From Deltaproteobacteria bacterium (lineage in GTDB: Bacteria; Desulfobacterota; Desulfuromonadia; Geobacterales; JAJYBI01): DNA of 62,249 bases. The position numbers were made by a program, and so were the translations under genes. The DNA lies in contig JAJYBI010000004.1 in the NCBI GenBank assembly GCA_021779095.1, positions 111,784-174,032 of the forward strand, in the 5' to 3' direction. The notes under the pieces were generated by a model. That model ran no database searches. It was not told the origin of the DNA and worked only from the letters and a program-made list of their open reading frames with translations. Below, piece by piece: positions 28,393 to 38,093 of this stretch (positions are counted from its first letter, which is position 1; each line of letters begins with the position of its first letter).

Positions 28393-28503
28393 AGATTTCG
28401 CAAACATGCAGAGCCCTGGGGCGTGCGCCGTACGCCCCGTTTTCAATTCATCATAACTGGCGGGTTTTCCCCGCGCCTTGCGCCTCGCGCCCGATTTTTT
28501 ATC

Positions 28504-29532
28504 ATGCTCCTACTGACCATCGAATCATCCTGTGACGAGACCGCCGCCGCCGTGGTGCGCGACGGCCGCATTGTCCTCTCCAGCATCGTCGCCTCCCAGG
28601 CGGCGGTCCATGCGGAGTACGGCGGGGTCGTCCCCGAGATCGCCTCGCGCAAGCATATGGAGGCGGTCTCCGTGGTGGTGGACCAGGCGCTGGAACAGGC
28701 GGGCGTCTCCCTGGACGCCATCGAGGGGGTCGCCGCCACGCAGGGGCCGGGGCTCGTGGGGGCGCTTCTCGTGGGGATCTGCACGGCGCGGGCGCTGGCC
28801 TGGGCCAAGGGGGTGCCGGTGGTGGGGGTGAACCACATCGAGTCCCACCTGCTGGCCGCCTTCCTGGAGCAGCCGGTTGAGTTCCCGTTCGTGGCGCTCG
28901 TCGTCTCCGGCGGGCATACCCACCTGTACCTGGTGGAGGGGGTCGGGCGGTACCGCACCCTGGGGCAGACGGTGGACGACGCCGCCGGCGAGGCGTTCGA
29001 CAAGTCGGCCAAGCTCCTCGGGCTTCCGTACCCCGGCGGGGTCCTCATCGACCGGCTCGCCGCGGAGGGCGATCCCGCCGCCGTGAAACTCCCCCGTCCG
29101 CTTTTGCACGACGGAACGCTTGATTTCAGCTTCAGCGGGCTGAAGACGGCGGTCCTCACCCACCTGCGCCACCATCCCGACGCGGCCGAGGGGCAGGCGC
29201 TCAACGACCTGTGCGCCTCGTTCCAGGCGGCGGTGTGCGAGGTGCTCGTCCACAAGACCCGGGCGGCGCTCCGTGAAACCGGTGTGCGGCGGCTCGTGGT
29301 GGCCGGCGGGGTCGCCTGCAACAGCGGGCTGCGCCGGGAGATGGCCGCCATGGCGGACACGGAGGGGGTCATCCTCCATATCCCGTCGCCGGCGCTCTGT
29401 GCCGACAATGCGGCCATGCTGGGGGTGCCGGGCGATTTCTACCTCTCCGCGGGATACCGGAGCGGCACGATCGACGCGATTCCCACCTGGCCGCTGGACG
29501 CCATGGCGGCGCGCCTTGCGGGAGGGGGATGA
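28504..29532 (+). CDS. tsaD: tRNA N6-threonylcarbamoyladenosine transferase subunit
   Basis: Transfers the threonylcarbamoyl group to A37 of ANN-decoding tRNAs. The 342 residues hold the ASKHA-fold motifs LTIESSCDETAAAVV, the metal-binding HIESHLLA, SGGHTHLYLV, AGEAFDKSAKLLGL and GGVACNSGLR. ATG 28504 is chosen from homology; the upstream ribosome site is weak. The stop overlaps the start of rsmA, so the two are coupled. Confidence 0.95.
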   Translation: MLLLTIESSCDETAAAVVRDGRIVLSSIVASQAAVHAEYGGVVPEIASRKHMEAVSVVVDQALEQAGVSLDAIEGVAATQGPGLVGALLVGICTARALAWAKGVPVVGVNHIESHLLAAFLEQPVEFPFVALVVSGGHTHLYLVEGVGRYRTLGQTVDDAAGEAFDKSAKLLGLPYPGGVLIDRLAAEGDPAAVKLPRPLLHDGTLDFSFSGLKTAVLTHLRHHPDAAEGQALNDLCASFQAAVCEVLVHKTRAALRETGVRRLVVAGGVACNSGLRREMAAMADTEGVILHIPSPALCADNAAMLGVPGDFYLSAGYRSGTIDAIPTWPLDAMAARLAGGG

Positions 29533-30371
29533 TGGAGCAGCGGATCAGGCCGAAAAAATCCATGGGGCAGAACTTCCTGACGGACCGTAACGTGGTCGCG
29601 CGGATCGTCGATGCGGTGGACCCGGCACCGGACGACCGCATCCTGGAGGTGGGGCCGGGGCAGGGGGCGCTTACGACGCTGCTCGTGGAGCGGGTGGAAC
29701 GGCTCGTGGCGGTGGAACTGGACCGGCAGCTGGTGCCGCTCCTGCAAAAGCGGTTCGCCGACCGCGCAAACGTCGAGATCGTCCAGGCGGACATCCTGCG
29801 GGTGCCGCTGGCCGAGCTCCTGACGGCGCGCGACGTCCGCCGCTGGAAGGTGGCGGCCAACCTGCCGTACAACATCTCGTCCCAAGTGCTGTTCCTCTTC
29901 CTGGACTGCCGGGAGCAGCTCTCCCGGCTCGTCCTGATGCTGCAGAAGGAGGTGGGGGACCGGCTCGCCGCCCGGCCCGGGACGAAGGCGTACGGCATGC
30001 TCTCGGTCTTCTTCCAGCTCCACTACGACATCGTCCGGGAGTTCGTGGTGAAGCCCGGGTCGTTCTTCCCGGTTCCCAAGGTGGATTCGGTGGTGTTGAG
30101 CTTCGAGCCGCTGCCGGCACCGCGCGTGGAGGTGGGTGACGAACCGTTTTTCCGCAAGGTGGTGCGGGCCGCCTTCAGCCAGCGCCGCAAGACCCTCTGG
30201 AACTGCCTCCGGTCGGCCCGGATCGTGGCGGACGACGAGACCCTGCGTGCCGCCTTCGCGCGGTGTGGGATCGACCAGGGACGGCGGGGTGAGACCCTGG
30301 ATCTGCCCGAATTCGCCCTTCTCGCCCGGGAGCTGCACCCCGTGTCCGTGGAACCGGAGACGGCCGGATGA
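29529..30371 (+). CDS. rsmA: 16S rRNA dimethyladenosine transferase
   Basis: Dimethylates A1518 and A1519 of 16S rRNA during 30S maturation. The 280 residues carry KSMGQNFLTDRNVV, the SAM-binding LEVGPGQGALT, and the catalytic NLPYNIS motif. The start overlaps the tsaD stop (ATGA); a second ATG follows one codon later. A GC-rich hairpin region follows. Confidence 0.95.
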   Translation: MMEQRIRPKKSMGQNFLTDRNVVARIVDAVDPAPDDRILEVGPGQGALTTLLVERVERLVAVELDRQLVPLLQKRFADRANVEIVQADILRVPLAELLTARDVRRWKVAANLPYNISSQVLFLFLDCREQLSRLVLMLQKEVGDRLAARPGTKAYGMLSVFFQLHYDIVREFVVKPGSFFPVPKVDSVVLSFEPLPAPRVEVGDEPFFRKVVRAAFSQRRKTLWNCLRSARIVADDETLRAAFARCGIDQGRRGETLDLPEFALLARELHPVSVEPETAG

Positions 30372-30460
30372 GCAGGGAAAATGGTGGCGGCGGTACGGAC
30401 TGGTGTGCTATATAAATCCACTTACTGAGAAGTACGTTGACTATCCGACATACCTATCCC

Positions 30461-30545
30461 CCCTTTCTTGAAGGGAGGGGGTGAGGGGGGGTGATCGCCG
30501 TCGTGTGCACCACCACCCCATCCCTCCCCCATCAAGGGGGAGGTG
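30461..30545. repeat. GC-rich hairpin repeats between rsmA and the UDP-sugar genes
   Basis: A CCCCCCTTTCTTGAAGGGAG palindrome at the left and a CCTCCCCCATCAAGGGGGAGG-type palindrome at the right. They are related to the hairpins at 28302-28392 and may terminate rsmA transcripts. Confidence 0.55.
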
Positions 30546-30600
30546 GAATGCCGGGTAGGCAGGTTTCGATTACGTAAGTGATATTCAAGGAGAGACGTTC

Positions 30601-31956
30601 ATGAAGATATGCGTGATCGGCGCCGGCTATGTGGGGCTGGTGGCCGGGGCATGTTTTGCGGAGAGCGGCAACAGCGTCGTCTGTGTGGATGTGGACGCGG
30701 CGAAGATCGACGGACTGAACAACGGGATCATCCCGATCTACGAACCCGGCCTGAAGGAGATGGTGCTGAAAAACCGGGAGGAGGGGCGGCTTTCCTTCAC
30801 CACCGACCTGGAGAGCGCCGTCCAGGCCTCGCTCATCAATTTCATCGCCGTCGGCACCCCGCCGGGCGAGGACGGCTCCGCCGACCTGAAATACGTGCTG
30901 GGGGTCGCCCGCGACATCGGCCGTGCCATGAACGGCTACCGGATCATCGTGGACAAGTCCACCGTGCCGGTGGGGACCGCCGACCGGGTGCGGTCCGCCG
31001 TGCAGGAGGAGCTGGGCCGGCGCGGCGTCGCCTTCGAGTTCGACGTGGTCTCCAACCCCGAGTTCCTCAAGGAGGGGGCGGCCATCGACGACTTCATGAA
31101 ACCGGACCGGGTGGTGATCGGCACGGACAACGTGCGCACCGCCGAGATCATGAAGGAGCTGTACGAGCCGTTCATGCGCAAGCACAACCGGATGATCGTC
31201 ATGGACATCCGGAGCGCCGAGATGTCCAAGTACGCGGCCAACGCCATGCTGGCGACCCGCATCTCCTTCATGAACCAGATCGCCAACCTGTGCGAGCGGA
31301 TGGGGGCGGACGTCTCCGCCGTCCGGGAGGGGATCGGCTCCGACTCCCGCATCGGCTACGACTTCCTGTTCCCCGGCCCGGGGTACGGCGGCTCCTGCTT
31401 CCCCAAGGATGTGAAGGCGCTCGTGCGGACCGCCGAGGAGTGCGGCTACGACTTCCTGCTCCTGAAGGCGGTGGAGGAGGTGAACGAGCGCCAGAAGGAG
31501 GTGCTGGCCACGAAGCTGATCGACGCCCTGGGGGACGGGAGCGACACCCCGCTGGCGGGGCGGACCGTGGCCTGCTGGGGGCTCTCCTTCAAGCCGCGCA
31601 CCGACGACATGCGGGAGGCGCCGTCCCTCACCGTCATCGAGCGGCTCCTGGCCGCCGGGGCGCGGGTGACCGCCCACGACCCGGAGGCGCTCCACGAGGC
31701 GCGGAAGGCCTTCGGCGACCGGATCGGGTACAGCCACAACCAGTACGAGATCCTGGAGGGGGCGGACGCCCTCGTCATCGTCACCGACTGGAACGAGTAC
31801 CGCAACCCGGATTTCGACCGGATCAGGGGGGCGCTCAAGGAACCGCTGGTGGTGGACGGCCGCAACCTGTACCGCCCGGACCGGATGGCCCTGGCCGGCT
31901 TCCGCTATCTTCCGCTGGGGCGCAACGGCCGCGGCTGCGCCGTGGAGGGGAAATAG
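30601..31956 (+). CDS. UDP-glucose 6-dehydrogenase
   Basis: Oxidises UDP-glucose to UDP-glucuronate with two NAD. The 451 residues open with the dinucleotide motif [12 protein letters not shown]. The catalytic cysteine lies in [16 protein letters not shown] near residue 265, and the C-terminal UDP-binding domain contains [16 protein letters not shown]. It precedes by two bases a gene for UDP-glucuronate decarboxylase, which would use its product, so the pair supplies UDP-xylose for surface polysaccharide. Confidence 0.95.
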   Translation: MKICVIGAGYVGLVAGACFAESGNSVVCVDVDAAKIDGLNNGIIPIYEPGLKEMVLKNREEGRLSFTTDLESAVQASLINFIAVGTPPGEDGSADLKYVLGVARDIGRAMNGYRIIVDKSTVPVGTADRVRSAVQEELGRRGVAFEFDVVSNPEFLKEGAAIDDFMKPDRVVIGTDNVRTAEIMKELYEPFMRKHNRMIVMDIRSAEMSKYAANAMLATRISFMNQIANLCERMGADVSAVREGIGSDSRIGYDFLFPGPGYGGSCFPKDVKALVRTAEECGYDFLLLKAVEEVNERQKEVLATKLIDALGDGSDTPLAGRTVACWGLSFKPRTDDMREAPSLTVIERLLAAGARVTAHDPEALHEARKAFGDRIGYSHNQYEILEGADALVIVTDWNEYRNPDFDRIRGALKEPLVVDGRNLYRPDRMALAGFRYLPLGRNGRGCAVEGK

Positions 31957-31957
31957 C

Positions 31958-32890
31958 ATGCGCGTTCTCGTCACCGGCGGCGCCGGCTTCATCGGTTCCC
32001 ACCTCTGCGAACGGCTCCTCGGGGAGGGGCACGACGTCATCTGCCTGGACAACTTCTTCACCGGCAGCAAGGACAACATCATCCACCTCATGGACAACCA
32101 CCGGTTCGAACTGGTGCGCCACGACATCACGGAACCGATCCTCCTGGAGGTGGACCGGGTCTACAACCTGGCCTGCCCCGCCTCGCCGATCCACTACCAG
32201 TACAACCCGGTGAAGACCATCAAGACGAGCGTCCTGGGGACCATCAATATGCTCGGGCTCGCGAAAAGGGTCCGCGCGCGGATCCTGCAGGCGTCCACCT
32301 CCGAGGTGTACGGCGACCCCCAGGTGCACCCGCAGACGGAGGCGTACTGGGGGAACGTGAACCCCATCGGCATCCGGAGCTGCTATGATGAAGGGAAACG
32401 GGTGGCCGAGACCCTGATGATGGACTACCACCGGCAGAACGGCGTGGATATCCGGATCATCCGGATCTTCAACACCTACGGCCCGCGCATGGCGGAGCAC
32501 GACGGCCGGGTCGTCTCCAACTTCATCGTGCAGGCGCTGAAAGGGGAGGAGATCACGGTGTACGGCGACGGTTCCCAGACCCGCTCCTTCTGCTTCGTCT
32601 CCGACCTCGTGGAGGGGATGGTGCGGATGATGGAGTGCGACCGGTTCATCGGCCCGGTCAACCTGGGGAACCCGGCGGAGACCTCCATCCGCGAGTTCGC
32701 CGAACGGATCGTGCGGCTCACCGGCTCCTCCTCGCGGATCGTTTACCGGCCGCTGCCGGCGGACGACCCCAAACAGCGTCAGCCGGACATCGCCCTGGCC
32801 AGGGAGCGGCTCGGCTGGTCCCCCGCCGTGCCGGTGGAAGACGGCTTGAAAAGGACCATCGACTATTTCGCATCGCACCTGAAGGGGTGA
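31958..32890 (+). CDS. UDP-glucuronate decarboxylase (UDP-xylose synthase)
   Basis: Short-chain dehydrogenase-fold enzyme, 310 residues, close to the usual length. It has the NAD motif [12 protein letters not shown], the family block [19 protein letters not shown], and the catalytic Y-x3-K in [12 protein letters not shown]. The operon position after UDP-glucose dehydrogenase supports this role rather than dTDP-glucose dehydratase. Confidence 0.93.
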   Translation: MRVLVTGGAGFIGSHLCERLLGEGHDVICLDNFFTGSKDNIIHLMDNHRFELVRHDITEPILLEVDRVYNLACPASPIHYQYNPVKTIKTSVLGTINMLGLAKRVRARILQASTSEVYGDPQVHPQTEAYWGNVNPIGIRSCYDEGKRVAETLMMDYHRQNGVDIRIIRIFNTYGPRMAEHDGRVVSNFIVQALKGEEITVYGDGSQTRSFCFVSDLVEGMVRMMECDRFIGPVNLGNPAETSIREFAERIVRLTGSSSRIVYRPLPADDPKQRQPDIALARERLGWSPAVPVEDGLKRTIDYFASHLKG

Positions 32891-32896
32891 GCCGGT

Positions 32897-33259
32897 ATGC
32901 GCAAGCGGATGTATGCACTTCCCGCCGGGGTGATTCTGTTCATCCTGTATTTCACCATCTTCGGTGACCGGGGACTTCTGCGCATCTACCACATGAAACA
33001 GGAACAGCAGGAGCTGCAGCAGAAGGCGGACGACCTGCAGACGGAAAACGAGCGGCTCAGGCGGGAGATCGAGGCGCTGAAGACCGACAAGCGCTACCTG
33101 GAAAGCCTCGCCCGGAAGGATTTCGGCCTCGTGCGTCCCAACGAGGTGATCTACCAGTTCCCCGGCCAGGGGACGGCTCCGGCGGCGACAGCGCAGCCCG
33201 CACCGCCTGCTGCGCTGCAGCCGGCACCGGCCGTGCCGGTTAAGGAGAAGAAGAGATGA
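32897..33259 (+). CDS. FtsB/DivIC-like septum formation protein
   Basis: A 120-residue bitopic membrane protein. One helix (about residues 8-26) is followed by a leucine-zipper-like coiled coil (residues 32-70), then LESLARKDFGLVRPNEVIYQF, the FtsB-family signature. The tail is Ala/Pro-rich. FtsB acts with FtsL and FtsQ in the division site. It overlaps the next small gene by ATGA. Confidence 0.85.
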   Translation: MRKRMYALPAGVILFILYFTIFGDRGLLRIYHMKQEQQELQQKADDLQTENERLRREIEALKTDKRYLESLARKDFGLVRPNEVIYQFPGQGTAPAATAQPAPPAALQPAPAVPVKEKKR

Positions 33260-33384
33260 CCACGAACGGTACACGGCAGGCCTGCGCCGTCTGCGCCTGG
33301 CGGGAGAACTGCAACAAGAAATTCTGCGTGACGGACGGCGGGGCCCACTGTCCCGATTTCAGCAGGGACGTCTCGATCCGGTAG
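33256..33384 (+). CDS. Small cysteine-rich protein
   Basis: A 42-residue protein with five cysteines (positions 10, 13, 19, 24 and 32) in CAVCAWRENC and FCVTDGGAHC. They could bind a metal. It overlaps the ftsB stop by ATGA and is preceded by AAGGAGAAGAAG, a good ribosome site. It lies 51 bases before argS. Not assigned to a family. Confidence 0.6.
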   Translation: MTTNGTRQACAVCAWRENCNKKFCVTDGGAHCPDFSRDVSIR

Positions 33385-33435
33385 CCGACCGGAAGGACAC
33401 CCCGCACGCATCGCATCATTGTCTGTGGAGGAATC

Positions 33436-35118
33436 ATGAAGGAGCAGCTGCGCGCACTGGTCGGTGCGGCCCTGGTACGGGCCGTTGCCGACGGTGCGCT
33501 CGTTTCCGGCGTTCTGCCGGATATCGTCATCGAGACACCGGCCAACCCGGATCACGGGGATTTCGCCACCACCGTGGCGCTGGGGATGGCCCGGGCGGAG
33601 AAGAAGGCCCCGCGGCAGATCGCCGAGATCATCATCGCCCACCTGCCGGAGGGGGAGCTCGTGAGCTCCGTGGAGATCGCCGGCCCCGGCTTCATCAACT
33701 TCCGGGTTCGGAACGAGGCGTGGCGCAAGGTGCTCCCCGACATCGTGCGCGCCGGCGCGTCGTACGGCAGGAGCGACGGCGGACGAGGGCGCAAGGTGCA
33801 GGTGGAGTTCGTGAGCGCCAACCCCACGGGCCCTCTGCATATCGGCCACGGTCGCGGCGCCGCCATCGGCGACACCATCTGCCGGCTCCTTTCCGTCACC
33901 GGCTGGGATGTCACCCGCGAATTCTACTACAACGACGCCGGCGCCCAGATCGCCAACCTGGCGCTCTCCGTCCAGGCACGCTGCCTGGGGATCGAGGCGG
34001 AGGACCCCCGCTGGCCCGCCGACGGCTACCAGGGTGACTACATCCGCGATGTGGGCCGCGCGTATCTCGCCAAGGAGACGGTGCACGCCGACGGCCAGGA
34101 CGTGACCGGGACCGGCGATCCCGACGACCTGGAGGCGATCCGCCGCTTCGCCGTAGCGAGTTTACGGCGTGAACAGGACCAGGACCTGGCCGCCTTCGAC
34201 GTGCGGTTCGACGTCTATTCCCTCGAGTCGGACCTGTACATCGACGGCCGGGTGGACGCCGCCGTGAAACGGCTCACCGAGAAGGGGCACACCTACGAGA
34301 AGGACGGGGCGCTCTGGCTGAAGACCACCGATTTCGGCGACGACAAGGACCGGGTCATGCGGAAGGCGGACGGGGGGTACACCTACTTCGTGCCCGATGT
34401 GGCCTACCACCTGGCCAAGTGGGAACGGGGGTTCACCCGGGTCATCAACGAGCAGGGGGCCGACCACCACAGCACCATCACCCGGGTGCGGGCGGGGCTC
34501 CAGGCGCTGGACGCCGGCATCCCGCAAGGGTGGCCCGAGTACGTCCTGCACCAGATGGTGACGGTCATGCGGGGCGGCGAGGAGGTGAAGATCTCCAAGC
34601 GCGCCGGCTCTTACGTCACCCTGCGCGACCTGATCGACGAGGTGGGGCGCGACGCCACCCGGTATTTCTTCGTCATGCGCAAGCCCGATTCCCAGCTCGT
34701 TTTCGACATCGACCTGGCCAAAGAGCAGAGCAACGACAATCCGGTATACTATGTCCAGTACGCCCACGCCCGGATCTGCAGCATCCTGGAGAACGCCCGG
34801 GAGAAGGGGGCCGTGATGCCTGCGCCCGACGCGGCTCCCCTGCACCGGCTGGAGACCGCCGAGGAGATGGCGCTCCTGAAATACCTTGCCGTCTTCCCCG
34901 AGACCGTGGAGGGGAGCGCCCGGGAGTTCGAACCGCACCGGATCACCGGTTACCTGCAGGAGCTGGCGGGGCTGTTCCACGGCTTCTACAACCGGAACCG
35001 GGTCCTCACCGAGGACGGGGAGCTGACGGCGGCGCGGCTGTTCCTGCTGCAGGGTGTAGCCATCACCCTGAAGAACGCCCTGGCGATGCTGGGGATCTCG
35101 GCGCCGGAGCGGATGTAG
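33436..35118 (+). CDS. argS: Arginyl-tRNA synthetase
   Basis: Class I aminoacyl-tRNA synthetase, 560 residues. The ATP-binding HIGH motif lies at residues 135-138 within [15 protein letters not shown], and a KISKR segment near residue 381 stands in the KMSKS position. The N-terminal additional domain and the C-terminal DALR-type anticodon-binding domain are both present. The start is supported by GTGGAGG upstream. Confidence 0.96.
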   Translation: MKEQLRALVGAALVRAVADGALVSGVLPDIVIETPANPDHGDFATTVALGMARAEKKAPRQIAEIIIAHLPEGELVSSVEIAGPGFINFRVRNEAWRKVLPDIVRAGASYGRSDGGRGRKVQVEFVSANPTGPLHIGHGRGAAIGDTICRLLSVTGWDVTREFYYNDAGAQIANLALSVQARCLGIEAEDPRWPADGYQGDYIRDVGRAYLAKETVHADGQDVTGTGDPDDLEAIRRFAVASLRREQDQDLAAFDVRFDVYSLESDLYIDGRVDAAVKRLTEKGHTYEKDGALWLKTTDFGDDKDRVMRKADGGYTYFVPDVAYHLAKWERGFTRVINEQGADHHSTITRVRAGLQALDAGIPQGWPEYVLHQMVTVMRGGEEVKISKRAGSYVTLRDLIDEVGRDATRYFFVMRKPDSQLVFDIDLAKEQSNDNPVYYVQYAHARICSILENAREKGAVMPAPDAAPLHRLETAEEMALLKYLAVFPETVEGSAREFEPHRITGYLQELAGLFHGFYNRNRVLTEDGELTAARLFLLQGVAITLKNALAMLGISAPERM

Positions 35119-35133
35119 GACGGGAGTCACGAC

Positions 35134-35925
35134 GTGAAGGATTATCGCGAACGAAAACCGGTGGGAAAAAACCGGCCGAAAAAGAAACCGGTCGGCCTGT
35201 ACGTCATGATTGCCCTGATGGCGGCGCTTCCCGCGTTCACCCTCGGCATCCTGGCGGGTTGGTTCCTGTTTCGCACCGATCCTGCCGTTTTCAACAAGAT
35301 GGTGGCGGAGCAGGTAGAGAAGGAGCTGGCCAAGGCGGCTCCCCCTCCCGGTGCCCAGCCGGGGGCGGTCGATCCCGCCGGAGCGGCTCCGGAGCCGGCC
35401 CTCACCTTTTACGAGACCCTGCCGAAAGGGGGTAAGTCGGCGCTCGGTTCCGGCCTGAACCCCGTTCTGCCGGGGGGGCACCCCGCGGCGTCGGCGCCGC
35501 CGGGCGTCGACGTGAAATCGCCGGCCATGACCCCAGCTGCGACACGCGAGGCGAACATGGCACCGGCATCCGCGAAGCCGGCCGCCACCGCTCCCACTTC
35601 GTCGCATCCCGCGCCCCGAGCCGCCACACCGGTTCCCGCGGCGTCCGCACCGCCGAAGGAGTCAAAGGCCCCCCCCGCCGCCGCGAAGAAGCCGGCGACC
35701 CGGGGGACGTACTCCGTACAGACCGCGTCGTACCAGGACAAGCGTGAGGCGGAGGAAGTGCGCAACAGGCTGATGGGGAAGGGACATTCCGCCTACATCG
35801 TGGTAACCGAGGTCCCGGGAAAGGGGACTTGGTACCGGATCAGGATCGGCCGGCATCTGGACGAGGCGGCGGCCAAGGAACTTGCCGGGAAGCTGGGGAA
35901 AGGGACCATGGTGGTGCCGGAGTAG
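35134..35925 (+). CDS. SPOR-domain membrane protein
   Basis: A 263-residue bitopic protein. A basic cytoplasmic start is followed by one membrane helix (about residues 22-45), a long Pro/Ala-rich periplasmic linker, and a C-terminal SPOR domain (YSVQTASYQDKREAEEV to the end). SPOR domains bind denuded septal peptidoglycan, so a division role is likely, in keeping with ftsB upstream. The start is a GTG 15 bases after argS. Confidence 0.88.
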   Translation: MKDYRERKPVGKNRPKKKPVGLYVMIALMAALPAFTLGILAGWFLFRTDPAVFNKMVAEQVEKELAKAAPPPGAQPGAVDPAGAAPEPALTFYETLPKGGKSALGSGLNPVLPGGHPAASAPPGVDVKSPAMTPAATREANMAPASAKPAATAPTSSHPAPRAATPVPAASAPPKESKAPPAAAKKPATRGTYSVQTASYQDKREAEEVRNRLMGKGHSAYIVVTEVPGKGTWYRIRIGRHLDEAAAKELAGKLGKGTMVVPE

Positions 35926-35950
35926 CGGCTGGTACGGGTTCGTTGGCAAC

Positions 35951-35984
35951 GCGTCAAAAATAATTATGATATTTTTGTTGACGC
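35951..35984. terminator. Inverted repeat between the SPOR gene and tRNA-fMet
   Basis: GCGTCAA and TTGACGC form perfect outer arms with AAATA/TATTT pairing inside. The right arm includes a TTGACG that could be the -35 element of the tRNA promoter, so the site may serve as both terminator and promoter element. Confidence 0.45.
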
Positions 35985-36022
35985 GGCCGGTAGGGCTGTG
36001 GTACATACTAAAGACAATTTGA

Positions 36023-36102
<80 letters not shown>

Positions 36103-36108
36103 AAATTC

Positions 36109-36141
36109 AGGGACTTAGGCGATTTGCTTAAGTCCCTTTTT
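36109..36141 (+). terminator. Terminator after tRNA-fMet
   Basis: AGGGACTTA at 36109-36117 and TAAGTCCCT at 36129-36137 form a stem followed by a T tract. A related hairpin follows the distal attachment repeat. Confidence 0.75.
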
Positions 36142-36147
36142 AGTACC

Positions 36148-36170
36148 CTGTCGTGGAAAGTGTCGGGACT
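36148..36170 (+). repeat. Element-end direct repeat, left copy
   Basis: A 23-base sequence beginning CTGTCGTGGAAAGTGTCGGG. It matches 59741-59763 at 22 of 23 positions. One copy lies at each end of the element, so these are probably integrase arm-binding sites. From here to 36893 I see only AT-rich DNA with small palindromes (for example AGGTG/CACCT at 36778-36793). Confidence 0.75.
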
Positions 36171-36893
36171 CTGTATCATCAGGTCTTCTATATCCTTGCC
36201 AGATCACCATCTTCCCTAGCAAATTATCTCGCCAGAATTATCACGTCACCAAATTTCTCAGGTTGTCCTATTGAATGCAGACGTTCCGTCGTGCCCTAGA
36301 ACATCTGTTATGATGGCATAATATGGCAGGTTCCGTACCAAGAGGTATATCCACGATAAAAGCGGGTTTCGGTCATTCAGATCATTTTGTATAAGGCCAC
36401 AAAATGCTCCTCATGATCCGAGCTAAGAAAACCTGTTCAGCTGTCTTGTTTCTGCTTTTATAGGACTATCACAGCAAGAAAATTCAGATAATCACCAGCA
36501 AAATTCCCGACGTATTTGTCTAAGTATCTAAAATCATGTGATGTCCTTCGGGTAAGTAACCCGATTGTTTGTAAAATGAGTATGAACCTTACAGCGATAA
36601 TTGGTGGTTGAAAATTCTTGTTTGTATGATATAGAAAACAAAAGCTGCTAAGAATTGAATTTCTTAATTGCAAGCCCCATCTACGGATGGACGAAGTGCG
36701 TTATCTCAGAAAAGGGGGTAGAGTATGAGGTTTGGGAAGTGTTGAAAAAGTTTTATGTTAGCATCTGCGGATGCAATAGGTGGTTAGTCACCTGTATGAA
36801 TTCTGATAGGATTTACAAATGCAATTGACCGATAGGGCGAATTCTAAAGGGGTGATGCATGTGGTAGGTTGATGTAGCCGAATTGGTGATGAA

Positions 36894-37433
36894 GTGACAC
36901 CATATAGCTACTGGGCCAAGCAAGATGTGTTGCCGCTCATAAGGTTAGTCGCCGTTTTAGCCGACTACAAGATTATTACGGAGGATATAAGGCCTGAAAA
37001 TTATGATGACCAGTACGAAACCATCTGCCATGGTTACAATCTTCTGTTCAGTAAGAATAAAGATGAGTTCTGCGAGAACTGGTCAGAGGAGGAAACGGAT
37101 TCATCGACCGTAATGGTTAATGTTGAATCCTTCGTTTCCTGGGCATATGATAAACAAATTCCTATGCCGAATGAATTCCTGGTGCGAATAGGAAAGAATA
37201 CCCCCAGTGAAAATATCAAAAAGGCTGATCTGGATAAGCATGGTTGTCAGGTGATTGCTCAGACGCTGTGGTGTTTATATCCGGAAATGACCAACCAGGA
37301 CATCAGAGAACATGAAACTGTTCGGCGTTATGGTCATGCAAAGGATTATAACGAAGATAGCACGGTGAGAAAATGGATAAGTGAAGTGGACCCGCGTGAG
37401 AAGCGAAGAGGTCCCAAAAAACAAAATAAGTAA
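36894..37433 (+). CDS. Hypothetical protein of the integrated element
   Basis: A 179-residue acidic protein opening YWAKQDVLPLIRLVAVLADY, a start also seen in mobile-element proteins of unknown role. The C-terminal 20 residues are basic (REKRRGPKKQNK). No ATG is available near the N-terminus; GTG 36894 is the first usable codon, behind GGTGAT. A strong terminator follows. Confidence 0.6.
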   Translation: MTPYSYWAKQDVLPLIRLVAVLADYKIITEDIRPENYDDQYETICHGYNLLFSKNKDEFCENWSEEETDSSTVMVNVESFVSWAYDKQIPMPNEFLVRIGKNTPSENIKKADLDKHGCQVIAQTLWCLYPEMTNQDIREHETVRRYGHAKDYNEDSTVRKWISEVDPREKRRGPKKQNK

Positions 37434-37460
37434 TTTGCAAGTAATGTACCATTAAATAGG

Positions 37461-37490
37461 CGCCTACCCTTCGGGGTAGGCGTTTTTTTT
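37461..37490 (+). terminator. Terminator
   Basis: CGCCTACCC, TTCG loop, GGGTAGGCG, then eight T residues. Confidence 0.92.
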
Positions 37491-37566
37491 ATTGAGACTA
37501 GTTGGGGTATAACTGGGGGCATCGAAGGTGGCCACCCGAGAAATTACCCTAAGTGAGGAAGAACAC

Positions 37567-37989
37567 ATGGACCACGCAGCAAGCACCACAACCGTAACAA
37601 CTGCAAAACCATCCACCCCCAACCCGACTGACCCGGCTAAGAGCCAACCGGCTTCCCCAGTTGTCACCACAGGCAATCTTCTTGATGTTGCCCCTAGCGA
37701 TCCCCAACACGTTGTTCAATTCAAGCAACACATTCTTGCTGCTCTTAGTAACGGAGATTTCCTCAAGGACATCAAGAAGGTAGAAAAGGCAACAGCGTCT
37801 ATTAAGATGCCGAACCCCGAAGATCGAGTACGTGCCCAGCTTTATGTTCACGCCAAGAAGAACCTCTACGCGGAAGCGGGTATTCTTGCTGAAAAGGGGA
37901 ATCCTTTCGTTGCACCTACCGAAGCCGATATTCAGGCTCGCGTCGAGGAAGGCGTGAAGACCTGGCGTAAGAAACAAGGTCTTCTGTAG
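37567..37989 (+). CDS. Hypothetical element protein upstream of the primase
   Basis: A 140-residue protein. The first 40 residues are low complexity (Thr, Pro, Ala, Ser), and a charged helical C-terminal part follows (VVQFKQHILAALSNGDFL, then EGVKTWRKKQGLL). ATG 37567 has GAGGAAG at the right distance. It precedes the primase gene and may be cotranscribed. No family recognised. Confidence 0.7.
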   Translation: MDHAASTTTVTTAKPSTPNPTDPAKSQPASPVVTTGNLLDVAPSDPQHVVQFKQHILAALSNGDFLKDIKKVEKATASIKMPNPEDRVRAQLYVHAKKNLYAEAGILAEKGNPFVAPTEADIQARVEEGVKTWRKKQGLL

Positions 37990-38093
37990 TCGGGTATCGA
38001 TTCCAGGGAGGTGCAATGCCTCCCTGGACCAAATCAAATCAATTGCAACAGCACCGTGGGAATCATCGTGCTGATAATGAAGAGGATATCAAT

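Noticed and set aside
31835..33274. 479-codon open frame opposite the UDP-sugar and ftsB genes
   Set aside because: Spans three real genes on the other strand; shadow of GC-rich coding.
36458..36673. 71-codon frame on the minus strand after the tRNA terminator
   Set aside because: No ribosome site, no motif and AT-rich composition like the surrounding non-coding DNA.
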